From: Dasyornis broadbenti
Taxonomy: Eukaryota; Chordata; Aves; Passeriformes; Dasyornithidae
Length of the DNA stretch: 64,000 bases
Reading direction: 5' to 3'
NCBI GenBank assembly: GCA_013397935.1
Contig: VZRN01005851.1
Coordinates: 652,786-716,785, forward strand
Shown: positions 49,393 to 62,059 of the stretch, in pieces
How the letters are laid out: each line of letters opens with the position of its first letter
How positions within the stretch are numbered: position 1 is the first letter of the stretch
Notes under the pieces: generated by a model
Told to the model about the DNA's origin: nothing
Seen by the model: the letters and a program-made list of their open reading frames with translations, nothing else
The model's database searches: none
Position numbers and translations under genes: made by a program

Positions 49393-51657
49393 CAACCTAC
49401 ATGCGAGGACACGCTGTGCACAATGAATACTGGAGCAACCAAGCTGATAAAATAAATCGTTAGTATTTCACTGCCTCTGTGGTGGCTGCAGAGGGTTTGT
49501 TCCAGAGGAGAGCCCAGCTCTGGGAGTGCATCTGTTCTCCTGCCCAGTTGTGAACCTGGAGGCTCCTAAAAGTGGTGTATGCAAGGACAAGTAGCTTTTA
49601 CTTAGGAATTTTTCTGTGCATAACTGATCTCAGAAGCGAGAGGCTTTTTGAAAGTCATCCTAATTTCAAAACCTTCTGACAGAACTGGAAGATCAGGATT
49701 TTGTAAGCAGTCATATTTTTTTTTGCCTAAATGCTAATTGTTTTACCTGTTTGCTGTCTCTGCAACCTAGCTGCCAGACAAAATGCTTGATGGGTTGTGG
49801 ATTTCATTGTTCCTTCTGCTCCAAGAAGTGATGAAGTGCTGGTTTATATGGAGGTAGATGTTGCAGCCATCGGAACTGCTATCTGAAGAGTTTGTGGGAG
49901 CAGTGCTAAAGTAGAGAAAATGTGAAATAAAGATAATTTTCTAGGATATTTTTCTTCCTCAGAGAAGAAGATTGTAGGGAGTGCCTGGTTTGTTAATAGA
50001 GCTATGCTTTAGCTTCTCATATTTTTCTGTGCCTATTGTCCTGGACAACAATACCCATTTTTCAGTTTAATGAACACTAAAACTCCTGCCAGTTTTGTTT
50101 AAAAGAAAGAAAATCTTGAAAATATATTTCATGAAAGGAATTCAGTGTCTGTATGAGTCCGTTTATATTGACAAACTTTTCTCTTTGAGTGTGTATAGGT
50201 AAATCTTTTATGCACTTAGCTCTTCATTATTTTAATAGAAGTGTCTGCTTCCGTTTTTGAAGTTCTTTTTCTCTTTTGTTTTTCCCCATGTTAAATGGAA
50301 GATACGTACAGTAACTTTGTAATATAATTATTTGGACTTACAGTTCCACTGTACTTCCACATAGTCATAAATGCATATTACACATTATAGTTTTCAAGAG
50401 AAAAAAAGTGAATTTTGAGGATGTTATGGTGTTCCTTTTAGACAAAGTCAGTAGCTCTTCTCAACCTGTTTCCATCGTGGTGTTATGGTAATCTGATCAT
50501 CAGAGTGCCAAGGGAAAAGAATCTTACAGAACCGTGTTATGTGGCGACTAATGAGAGAGAAACTTCAGGGGATTGAGTTGCTTTTACAATTACAGGTAAT
50601 TACAATGAATGAATTAATTACAATTAATTAACTACATAATTGGGATTCACGGACATGACAGTAATATGGTTATTTGTAAAACAAGCACACAAAGCAATCT
50701 TCTCTCCAAATCCATTTCAAAATCTGGAAATGATTTTGTTGGTATTATTAAGATTATATCCAGGCTTAATTTCTACCTTTAATCTCCAGTGTCCTCAAAG
50801 TATTAGAGGCTTTTTGATACATTGTGATCTCCCACACTATAAGATTAGAAAAAAGCCATCATGCTCATTTTGTGTTTATGTAAGGCCAGAGATGCTCATA
50901 GTTCACTGAATATTTCTTTGTTTCTAGAAATGCTTTGGTGAAGTTAAATAATAAACTGAACAGAGCTCAGTTACAATGGAGTTGAATGTGATTTATCGTA
51001 CTGAATTCTCTGGAAGATTTTGTAGGAGGGTATTCATACCTTAATTCATTAAGATTTTATGAAATCTTTCAGAATACCAGGAAATCAAAATAACAGAACA
51101 GTAGGGATAGCTTTGGGTAGACTGATTTGGACAATTAGAGGTGAGAGGTCTCAAGAAAATTTTATATTCCATATATGATTTATACATAATTTGTCTTCTT
51201 AAATACAATTAGAAAGTAAGAGTATGTTCTAAATGTGCCTTCTTTGACTATACTATTTATAATTCACAACAAAAGTATCCTTGAGGAACTGTGATGTTAT
51301 TGCAGTGTAGTACAGAATTCTGTAGCGGCTTTTTACAATGCTAAACCTGGTTCTTACCAGACTAATTCTGCAGTTTCCAATTACAATATCAGTATCATTT
51401 AAGGCCTGTTGCTACTGCTGAGTAGTTACCCGAAACTAATAACTAAATACTAAATGTGAGTTTCAGCATACTGAATTTACCTATTGATCCTGTTAAAAGG
51501 ATATAAAAATTTACTAGAAAACTAAATAGAGATTTGGCTCAGTAACTTTTTGAACAAATTCCTATCTTATGCTGCTAAAGGATATACGACGGTCTTTCAA
51601 TTATAGGTTACTGGATTATTAATGAGAAGTAACTTTTCTCTCGATTTTCCTTGTCAT
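49393..51657. other. Unique DNA, no gene seen
   Basis: No exon or element was recognised. The plus frame at 50640-50909 lacks domains. The AATTA cluster at 50.6 kb is listed separately. Confidence 0.55.
50585..50640. promoter_or_regulatory. Dense TAATTA motif cluster
   Basis: Within 56 bases there are repeated homeodomain-core words: TTACAATTACAGG, GGTAATTACAATG, GAATTAATTAC and CAATTAATTAAC. Imperfect direct and inverted repeats of AATTAC/TTAATT overlap. It may be a multi-site homeodomain target or a degenerate AT-rich simple repeat. Confidence 0.25.
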
Positions 51658-51800
51658 TGAATCATAGGATGGTTTGGGTTGGAAGAGCCCTTTAAAGACC
51701 ATCTAAAGGCAGTCTTTCTGCCATGGGCAGGGGCACTTTCCACTAGACCAGGTTGCTCAAAGCCCTATTCAAACTGGCCCTCAGACTCCTCCAGGGACCT
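51658..51800 (-). mobile_element. CR1 LINE 3' fragment, minus strand
   Basis: Reads TGAATCATAGGATGG, TTTGGGTTGGAAGAGCCC, AAAGACCATCTAAAGGC, TGCCATGGGCAGGGGCAC, CACTAGACCAGGTTGCTC and ACTCCTCCAGGGACC, the standard reverse-complement CR1 tail. The element is cut at about 51800. The following CTG-rich DNA up to about 51910 could not be assigned to CR1. Confidence 0.95.
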
Positions 51801-54209
51801 TGCAAGCGTCACACTCCTCACGGCATGTGGCAACTGCTGCTGCTGTTGGCATTGGCTTCCTGCTGTTTCTCAAATAAGTGCTTTTCTCTGCTAACTGTAT
51901 TGAACAGCTGGAAGTTTATAATAAGATCCAGTTAAAAGAATGTAACTTCTGAAGTCAGCAATAATATGACATTGTTATTAAAAACAACTCATTCCCAAAG
52001 GTGTTCCGGGCCCCTTTTCCAACAAAGAAAGAAAACTTCCAGAAAATACATTGACTTCCAGATTTATCAACCAAATCTTCATCATAACTGTCTATTACTC
52101 TCATTTGTTCATAAGGAAAGTAAAAGTAATGAATCTTTGTGGGAAAGAACAAGTGACTGTAAATAATAGTGTCTTTTCAATGAAGGACACCAGGTATCTT
52201 GTGCTTTTACATTTGCTGGTGCTCATCCTCATATATAATGAGTAATTTCTGGGGGGAAATAATTGCGTTTGGGATATTTTACCAGGATTGTTTTCAAAGA
52301 ATTTATTTCTCTCTTTTATTGTAAAAAATCAGTAAGAAGGATGTTAAAAAACCCCAGTTTCTCATGAGTTTGTAATCGGAAACTCTAAAATAATGTTGCC
52401 AAATGTTGGCTGAGGGTCTTTAGTCTTTTATACATCAGAGTGCCTTTTTTCCTTCCATTGAAAGAAGCTCCCTAGGATGAGATGAAATGTATTAAATGCT
52501 GCAAGTGGAGATCATGCATCTGTACTACACACACAGCACCCCAAAAAAGTGAAATTTCTGTGTTTACATCTATACTGAGTACCCTATGATATGCCACAAG
52601 AAACTCATTTCAATACTCAGTTATTTTATCTTACCTCTGGGAGCTTGGATTGTGGACCATTGTGCTCATTAATTTCCGATACTTTTATGGCTCCTTCAGC
52701 CCAGTGGAGCTTAGTGGTTGAGCAGTGTTTTATGAAATACTGTTCTTGTTGTTTAAAAGCCAAACTTCTGATGTGTATTAAAAAAAATTATAAGCAGGGT
52801 AGTAAAAGCAGAATATGAAAATACCACCATTTCTTGAGCTATGATACAATTATTTGGATAAAAAATTTTTTTAGCATTTATATTTAATACTCTGAAAAAA
52901 AAAAGAAAAACAAAACTTGGAAGTTAAATGCAAGCAAGTGTCTCACAACTGGAGTCACAGCATCTGTTCAACACACTTTTAGATTTTAAATTATGGATTT
53001 CTCTCTTTTTTTCTTGCTTAGATTTGCCCCTGTAGAGAAAATTGCTGCAAGTTCATCCAACTGTTATTCCAGAAATGGATAAATAAAGTCCTTCCCATTT
53101 GTTGATCAAATGTCAAATTTATAGAGATCTGGGCTCATTTCAGAGTGTATGTAAATCTGCAAAGAACTATTTTGACTTCTACTACTAAATAAATATTTTT
53201 TATTTGTATAAATGAACAATTTTTTATTCATACAACAATATTTCGGCAATTCTGCTGGTTGTATACTTATCCTAAGTTATAGTTCACAGGTGTTGTCTTA
53301 CTGGAAAGAGATAGAAAGGATTTTGCTGCAGATCACATGGGAAGTTTGTGTAGCAGTAGGAAATGGAAAGCAGATCTCTGGAATGAAACTCCTTGTGCTG
53401 TGCAGTAAACCCTTCTCTCTGTGTAAGAACGAAGGATGCTGGAAGGGATCTGATGCCTACAGGCAAAGCAGATGATTTGGTGTGTTAAAGAAAACATCAG
53501 TTCCAGAAAACAAGACATGGTATTTCCCTCTGCAAAGATTATCTCAGGTATTTTTTCCCCATTGTTAGGCTCTTGGTTTACCTTCTGACATCCAGTAATG
53601 TCTACTGAAGATTTTATCCCAAATCTCAGTAGTACTTGTCTCATGTTTTAAAGATTAACCAACTCAAATCCCTGAATATATTGGGCATGTTAATTTTTTT
53701 GAGCCGTATAAAATTGTTAAATTTTGTTCCAAGTATTTTTTCAAATAATTGTGTCAAAATGTAGGAAGACATGAATTCTTCTTTTTCCTTCAAAGACCAT
53801 TTTCTTATCTTCTAAGTCTAAGCTGATGTTTGAATAGGATTATTTAAAAGGAAGATTAGACCGATACAGTCTTTTAGATGTTAATCCTATGAAAGCTACT
53901 GCATTTGAGGTTTTTCCTGAGTGAAATCTCACCTCTTCCTAACACACTATTTCTTTAAGAGAGAAACAATTTCATATCAAGCATGCTAAATGTGAACTTC
54001 TTTGTTATTCTTAACTGCCAAGTTTGTCTAGGTCCTTTTCCATACTAGAGGAGTTTTTAACCTTAAGGCAAGAGGGGGACAGATGCCTTTGAATGAGTAA
54101 GTAGGAGCAGGGACTTAAATGTTCCTGTATGATCCTGCCAAGTGTATAACTTTACGCAGTTAGATAAGTCTGGGGGCCTTGAGGAAACATTAGCTTATGG
54201 TACGTGTTA

Positions 54210-54430
54210 AGCTGTTGCCGTGACTCCAAAATGTCTTGCTAGGCAAGGTGCCCAAAGGAAGGGGAGCTCTGGAGGGATGGAGGGCTTTGCAGAGGGAGCC
54301 CCGTGCTCACCTCGGTGTGGGTTCCGGGCTCCTGCCTGAAGCAGGCGCCACCACAGCTGGGGTTTCAGAAGGACGTGTGGGAAAGCTTCACAGCTGAAGA
54401 ACTTCTCACTTCTCAGGCAACGCTGATACA
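54210..54430. other. GC-rich patch, unidentified
   Basis: GC-rich block with a minus frame at 54207-54431 (74 codons) rich in Ala, Pro and Gly that matches no family I recognise. CpG is sparse apart from a few words (GTTCCGGG, AGGCGCC). Probably compositional. Confidence 0.3.
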
Positions 54431-56536
54431 CAGTCTGACAAGATCTTGCTTCTGTGAGTGAAGGGGTGCTTGATCCTCTGAAGCTCAGGCTCAGCAGGAG
54501 ATGTTTTGTTCAAGGCTGCAGCGGAGAGTGAGGCACTTTGCTTGTTCAGTGACAGGTGTGTTTTTCCTGTGTAAGAGGCAGCAGTTGGGAGATCCTAATG
54601 AGCTGGGAGCTCAGCGAGAGATTGTGTGAATCAAGAGCTCTTGTTTGTCGCAGTGGCAGATGTTGCTTCTGCGAGCAGCAGACATGATTACTGTCTGGAT
54701 GGCCTTAAGATGTGACAAGTGTTATCTGCCTGGAAATTTGTCTTGCTTGACCCCAAGCAAAGATAGACTACAGCTTGTCAACATAGGAAGGGCCTACAGA
54801 TGCATTGGCTGCTTATCATCCAAAATCACAGAGAGTTTTTTTATTAAAAATAGAGAAGAATGAGAAGCAGTTCAGTCATTTTGAATCTGAAATGCTTGGT
54901 CAGGCTTAATTGCCTTTAGTTGTAATAAACCTGTGGAAGAAATGAGATTTTTAGGAATATAATTGCATGTTTATTTACAAAAAAGGGATTTTGCAAAAAT
55001 GAAAACGTTGCAAAAGGAAAAAAGTTACAAATTCCTCAAAGTTCACCTGGCTATTTAGTTGAGTTTTGCATTGTCCTTTTTTAGAGTTTCCTGAGAACTC
55101 TATATTTCAACATACTATTTTTTGCTTGGGAAAAACCCCACATACCTAATTCTACCTGCGGTTAGTTTAATAAGGGAAACTTCATATCTTCCAAGTGGTG
55201 TTGAAGATTTTGGCCACATATTTGAAAAGGTTGGTTGAGGTACAGTGCACCTGTTGTTTCTGGTTACATACCCATATCTGGAGGAAAAAAAACTAATGTA
55301 AGAGATAAGTACATCAAAGACAATATGGAGTTCCTGTTAGTCCTTCTAACTCACGCTAGTAATTTTAGTCTAGAGATTCAGGAGTGATACACTGTTTTTT
55401 AAACTACTGTGACACCTGGCAAACTTTTATGGACAATGGGATACTTAGTTGTGGTCAGTTGTTCACGTGCCTGTGGTCCTGAACTCCCAGTAGTCACATG
55501 GAAAACACAACGTCAAGTAAGCTCCGTTTCTTTTAAACAGAAAACCCAAACAAAACAAACAAACACAAAACCAAAACTAAAGGACAGAAGGATGGGTAAG
55601 GGAGACACATTAATCAAAAAGGTTGAGGAGCCTGCACGATGATAGGAGGAGTGATGCATTTTGAATCTGGTAAAATGATAGTGCTCCTTCATTTCTTCTC
55701 TTTAGTCTGTAATAGTCAAACTGAGATGAAGAGCCCATGTTTTCATGCAGGGAGGAGATGCTGTATTTTCAGGACAGACTGCTCTGCTTCCTCAAGCCGT
55801 GTCACAATATTGCATTTTCTGTGTTATTTCAAAATCTTCTTCTAAAGTTTACAGAAGTTCTAATGAAGGAAATAGGTTCTGTGATAAGAGTCAGTTAGGG
55901 CTAACATTATTTCCAGTGCTTCTGATTTTGTTCTGTTGTTTTCAATTTTAGCATAGATCTTCACTTGCAATAGCAGAACTCTTGGCTACTTCAGTTTGTC
56001 TGTCCTCTAGATAGAATTTTCTTCTGGACCTGTTTTATCTTTGTACAGCATACATTATTTGCACAGGACATCTTTACTGCTACTGATCTGAGGAAGAAAA
56101 GTGACAGTCTCTTGTAATTAGAATAGCAAATCACAACATTGTTTCTGAAGTATTTATATGTGGCTGTCATGAAATAGATACAGGAAAGTATTATCCACCT
56201 TTATTTGCTTCCATTGTAAGTATTTATTGGTAGAGGGAGACTGACTTTCTGTTGGAAAACTGAAGCTTGAGAAAATATACAACTGGAAGCTAGATAATAA
56301 TAGAAATGCTTGAGGTCTCCTAGCTGTCCAACATATTAAACTGTACTTGATGATGTCTGTCACTTTTAAAGTAACATATATGTTGAAGAAGTTTGGCTTG
56401 CACTGAATAGAGCAATGTAATATAGGCTTATATTAGACAGAGATCTGAATGCCTTCCAAAATCAAAGTCAAAGTGTGAAGAATTCTTGTTTTGTGCTTGT
56501 ACAGACAATTGCATATAATTTTACATATTCATCTGG

Positions 56537-56560
56537 ATGCATATATACATATGTGTGTGT
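56537..56560. repeat. Alternating purine-pyrimidine tract, 24 bp
   Basis: A strict R-Y alternation (ATGCATATATACATATG, then GTGTGTGT) runs for 24 bases. Such tracts can form Z-DNA or cruciform structures. No gene lies next to it. Confidence 0.6.
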
Positions 56561-59500
56561 CATGCAGGTAAACATCAAGATGATGAAGAGCGATGATAGA
56601 ATACCAGCGACTTACGTTGCTGTCCACTGCCCACATTAGCAGTAAGTCCTGAGTGATAGTTAAAAAATCTCCTGAAATTAATCTATTTAAAGACAGATTT
56701 AAAAAAAATTACAAGCTACTGGAAAATACATGAAAGACATGAGTCATTAGAGAGAGTAGTGCACTACATATTGAAGGTGACATCTTATGTTGCTACTGCC
56801 TTTGTATGTGAAGGAAAGCAAATATGTTTTTCTTCATGTGCCACCGTGGGAATAACTGAAGCAGCTGTCCAGTGATCACACTGTTAGAGGAAACAAGATA
56901 ATTATTTCATGATGATTGTCATAGCTAACAGCAAGTAGACTGCAATGCACAAAAACTAAAAATAACTTCTTCAGGTGTAATAATAATTAAAGAAATGTCA
57001 GGCTCTCCAGTTTAATGATGGTTGAATCTCAGAAGACTCATAGTACTAGGTTTGCTTTGTGGTTTGGGGTTAGTTTTAAATATTGTTAATTTATTGTTGG
57101 GCTTCCCTGAACTTCCCTGAATATATCAAACTAATATGTATTTCACACACAAATATGTGTATTGGATTGATGAAAATAATGCAATCGATGAAACAGAGAA
57201 TGAAAAAAAAGGGACCTGTCATAGGTAGCAGGGAAGGAAAGATCTGGGCAAGGAAGAAGATAACACTTACGGAATAAATTTACCTGTAATTTTGTCCATA
57301 GAGGCAGTAATAATGCAGTGCTATATCATAAAATAAAAGGGTAGGTAATGAGTCTGTGTGGAAAAGAACCACCTAGGAGAAATTTTCTCTATTTCTGGTT
57401 TGAGAACTCTAGACAGTACAGTGGGGTGTTGGAATTGCCTGTGAAGTTTATTATAACATCTTGTTTTATGTAACAAAAAGGTAATTTCCCCCCACCTATT
57501 TGTTTAATATATCACGAGAATCTCTGAGAGACAGAGACATGGCAGACTCCCATAGTGCATTCAGCCTTATGTAGACCATGAAGTTACATCATTATGCTGT
57601 ATTAAATGCCACAGTCTCGAGTAATTTCTCATTACATTTTTAAGTTATGAGACTGCAGTGTGTAATTAAACAACTGTCTAGGAGACTGAAAAGTTATAAG
57701 GTATGTTTTTTGTTGTAAAGGCTTCGTGTAATGAAGCTTCTATAATACTATTCTCTAACACTAACTCTTATCATAAGAGACAACAAAAAAAATGAATACC
57801 TGGCTGAGCTTAGAAAAAATAAGATTGTCTCCCCAAGAATAGAACAGCAAAAGACTCATTATGTGTAGTAAGCTTAATACAATGAGTCAAGCGCCAGACT
57901 TATCAGCTAATGCTTTCTAATGTCCCTTGGGCACTGTCCCTGGATTTCAGTGTGGCACATACACTTAACCACTGTGATTTCCTTCTGCAAAGCTCACTTG
58001 AGATGCTATAATTGTTTAAAGAACATTGCTGACCATAAAGACGAGAGTCTCAGGGACTGATGTCTTAGAAGAACAGTGTTTTAGAGGAGATTGAAACTTC
58101 TTGACAAGAGCCCTAGGCTTTCTATTTCTGAGATACACAAAGTCTGTAAACAACTTACATATGCCACTTGCTTGGTGCCAGATGCTTGCAGCCAGGTTAG
58201 TTGAGCCTGAAGAAGCTGTAGGGAAGAAAATGCATCTTGTTTTTTTAAAATTTTTTGTTTGTCTGTTTGTTTTCTTCATGGATTGTTATTTTTCACAATG
58301 CCATTGGAAAGCTGAAAAAGGGATTGGTTCATGTGAAGGTTATTAAAAAATGCCAGTATGATCCATTAGACCTGATTTCCTTTTGCTGTTTTTCATAAAG
58401 AAGAAGCAAATTTTGAAAAAAGCCCTAGTCTGCCTTATAAATCAGGGAAGGAGTCTATTATGATGAGTGTGGGAGGCTTTAAAAAATAAGTATATGCATT
58501 TGTATTTTGTTGTGATTCTTTTCGCAGCCTACTGATAGGGCACAACCTGATGATGGTTCTGTTCCTCAGAATTTGATCTGCAACATTATCCCACAGTCAT
58601 CTTTTGAAAAACCTTTCTTTTTTTCCTGAAATGGTATAGCCAGTGTATCCCATGACTTCTCAATGCTGCTTTCCTGTGTTCACTTGTACTAACCAACTAG
58701 CCTCTGTTATAGCCTGCATAGAAAAATGCATGAAGGTTATACTTGTAGAGCACATAGTCCATGTTTTAGTATCAAATCAACATGAAATATACTTATTTTC
58801 TTGCAGCCTATTCATTTTCAGTTTTAGGAATTCATGTTGATGTAGGAAATATTAGTTAGCAGGAGTAAGGTTTAGCAGAGTTATTGGTAAATAAACAGCT
58901 TTTAGCCTTAAATCCAGATTGTGCTTCCTATTTGCATCTCTATAAAGAAATAAGCAACTTTCTTCCTTCTGTGTCTTGTGACAGCCTTGTGAGCCATCTG
59001 TGAAATCTGCTGGAAGATAGCTTAGAAATCTTTCCTTGCATCAGTCCTGAAAACAGTTGCTTCTAAAAAGTTGTTGTCTTTAAAGATCATTTATATAATA
59101 CAACTCAGATTACTAAAATGTGGTTGAAATATATTAACCAGTCTCATGCAACATAGATTTGTAATTAAACTATCAAAATTAAGCCTCACATAAGCTAATT
59201 AGACATTTTTAATGTAGTGAGAATGTATGTTTGACAACTTAAAAAGTTGTGACTAAATGCAACTCATGCAAAGTGAAGAATATAAACAAAATTTGTAATT
59301 TGGGAGGGTGGGGATCTTTTTAAGTAAAATGTTACAACGTCATCACAATGTTTTAAAGTTCAGATTCTTATATATCTTTTTCCTTCTAAGATATGGTTGG
59401 TCTGCCTGCTCTGTAAGGGACTGTGACTGATGAGAGATCTGCTGTGGATCTGGTGTATGGTATTGCATCAGTTCTGGGTTATGATTATGTGCATTTATGG

Positions 59501-61314
59501 GAGAAAGGGTACAACTCTGAGTCTCATACTTTTGAACCTTATCATACTTGGAACATTTCTAGCGTGTTTGCTTTATCTGAAAATAATTTTTTCAATGCGA
59601 AACTAAAGTATTATCCTTATTTTACCTGCAGGGTGGTAGTACCAACTGTGCTGATGTGGGTATAAACTGGTGAATCCACATGTTGAATCAACTCTCCATT
59701 TCCCTTTTTCTTAACCAAATACTCATGTCCTTGGCTCACACAATGATAAGAATTATTTCTGAAACAATTAAGAACTGTAGCTTGAAAGGCAAAAATTTGA
59801 AGTCATAACATTTCTTTTCCTGGTTAAAATTCTATGTTTTGGCATTTATAGTTTTAGCACATTATTCCAGTAAGTATGAAAGTAAAAAAATACATATTTA
59901 GTGTCTTGTGAGTCAATAAGGAGTAGGACATTTTGTAAAGAAATGCGTAATGCTGTTGGAGGGGAACTGGTGATCCCACACCCAATGGGACTTTGAACTG
60001 CCTGGGTAGACCTGACATGGTCTGCCTTCAGGGTTCATGCTAATTCCTTTGCCAGAAGATTAGCTTAGTAATGAAGAGGATCAGTTATGTTATTAGGATC
60101 CTTATTTTAGGTCTTAGTGGACATTAGTGGGTTTTGGGAAGTGTTTTGTGGCATATAGTGTGCCAGTGGTGATGGAGTACTGCAGCTAGGGCTTAGGGGT
60201 GCCCCTCTGTGTGCATGTACTGAAATCTTTCAGTTTTTTGACATTCACATAGCTTTGTCATGGGGAAACTGAACAGTTTTATTAAATAAAATTTTAAAAA
60301 TCCAAGTTATTAATAACTTTAAGTGAGCAGCTATTCCTATTTTCTTGTTTTTTTTTTTCAAATGAGTGGAATGTCTTCTCCCAGGCTATCCTCCCAGGTT
60401 TGGCATACCAAGGGCATGCGGGAGGCATGGTCAGTCCCTTAAAACAGCACGACATTTTTGCAGATATTTTCACGGTATCACCTGTGAAGATAAAAAAATT
60501 CTAACAGGGTAGGAATAATAAAAAATCCATTGGAAGCACCCTGTCTTAAAGAAAAAGCCTTTGAGGTGATTAACTGTATTCATTATTTTCAAAAATATTG
60601 TTACCCCTTCCAAACTATGAATATTCATGATTCATTTATTTTTTTCTTCGGTTATTTTCCATGCATTTTAATATGAGAGAAAGGCATGATATGAATTAAT
60701 TTCTTGCCATTGTCACTGTTTCTTCTCATTGTTTTTGGAAATTGCAGATTGTGATGTTTCAAAGAAGTCGTGGCATTAGAAGCAATGAAGACAAGGAGTT
60801 TGATTACTCATACAATGAAGCTTGATACATTTACAGAGAAGATTATATGCTGAGGCTGCTTGCAGTTGCTGGAATTCATACTCAGTAGCTGAGGCAAGAT
60901 CTTTCAGCCTTATATCCTGTAATCTGGTCTGGCCAGTGCTCAGTCCAGCCACCACACTGCTTGAAAGCCAGACTGCTTCTTTATGTGATAAATAATAATG
61001 TTGGTTTAGGGCAATGATTCTTTTCTTTTTTTAATCCTTCCTGAACAGGATAAGTACACAGTAGGATACAGTAAAATTTTAGTGGTGATAAACTCATTCA
61101 GGTACCTGGCTTCTTTGCCTCTCTCATTGCTAAGTGCCATCCTGGGGTTCAGAAGGGTCCCTCTCCTAAATTCCGTTGTTAGCCCTTGTTGTAGTTTTAA
61201 TTTCTTCTAATGTTTGCGCTGTAGTCTGCTGTCAGGAATCCTGTTTCAAAAAACAAAACCAAAAAAATAACAACAAAACAACAAAAATCCCCAACAAAAT
61301 CCCTGAGTTTAAAA

Positions 61315-61365
61315 NNNNNNNNNNNNNNNNNNNNNNNNNNNNNNNNNNNNNNNNNNNNNNNNNNN
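61315..61365. other. Assembly gap, 51 N
   Basis: A run of 51 N within A-rich sequence. The left flank carries AAATCCCCAAC/AAAATCCC and the right flank AAGTCCCCAAATCCC, so the two sides resemble each other. Open frames spanning the gap have no meaning. Confidence 0.98.
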
Positions 61366-62019
61366 AAAAAAAGTCCCCAAATCCCACGGATTTTGGATTA
61401 CAGTGGATTGTGAGGTTTGGGAAAGTACTGTGTGTCATGTGTATGGGACGATATAAAGCATATATGCATGCTTGACCCTCTTGGACCAAATAGATTTTCC
61501 AAAGCTGATTGAGATTGTGAGATGCTTGAATTAGATGATGAAGGCTTCCAATGTCAAGCTTCTGTTCCTAAATTTAAGATTTGAAAAACTTCAGCTTGGG
61601 TGGAATGTCTAGTTGCCCATATGGAACAGGATGTTATTTTCAATATATTGCCCTCAGGAAGTGTTTTAACCAGCCTACATTTTGCAGTGTTGTCACTTAA
61701 ATAAGAAATTAGGAACATGAAACAAAAAGTTTTTTAGATTTCTGGGTACTGGATACAAGTGATCTTGGGTACATCATATTCCTACGCATGGAAACCTAAA
61801 GAAGAGCTTAATTTAAGGTTGTCCCTGTATTATAAGGTATTCTGTTTTATAAAAAACCTCTGCTGCTTGAAACTATTGTTTTTGGAAGGGAGGAGAAAAT
61901 ACCATCCACTAGACTCCGTCAGACACTTAGAGTATCAAGGTATAAACTAAGCTGACCAAAGCTTTGTGGCCTTTTTGTAGGACTGGTTTTAATTCACAAT
62001 TTCTGAACATACCTGAAGA

Positions 62020-62059
<40 letters not shown>

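Larger units (their letters stand above)
51801..61314. other. Unique DNA, no supported gene
   Basis: About 9.5 kb with no recognised transposable element. The open frames at 52591-52818, 53333-53644 (minus), 55409-55642, 58016-58279 (minus) and 59423-59665 have no domain. A GC-richer segment at 54.2-54.6 kb, A/C-rich simple sequence near 55540-55580, an alternating purine-pyrimidine tract at 56.5 kb and a short exon-like frame at 60.75 kb are the only structure noted. Confidence 0.5.

Noticed and set aside
53284..53644. Minus frames of 60-103 codons at 53.3-53.6 kb
   Set aside because: No domain, overlapping frames on both strands and no repeat or splice evidence.
59423..59665. Plus frame whose start (SAVDLVY) recalls the CR1 reverse transcriptase 'AVDxVYLDFSKAF' motif
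   Set aside because: The resemblance covers about 35 bases only and the rest of the motif, including the DFSKAF part, is absent.
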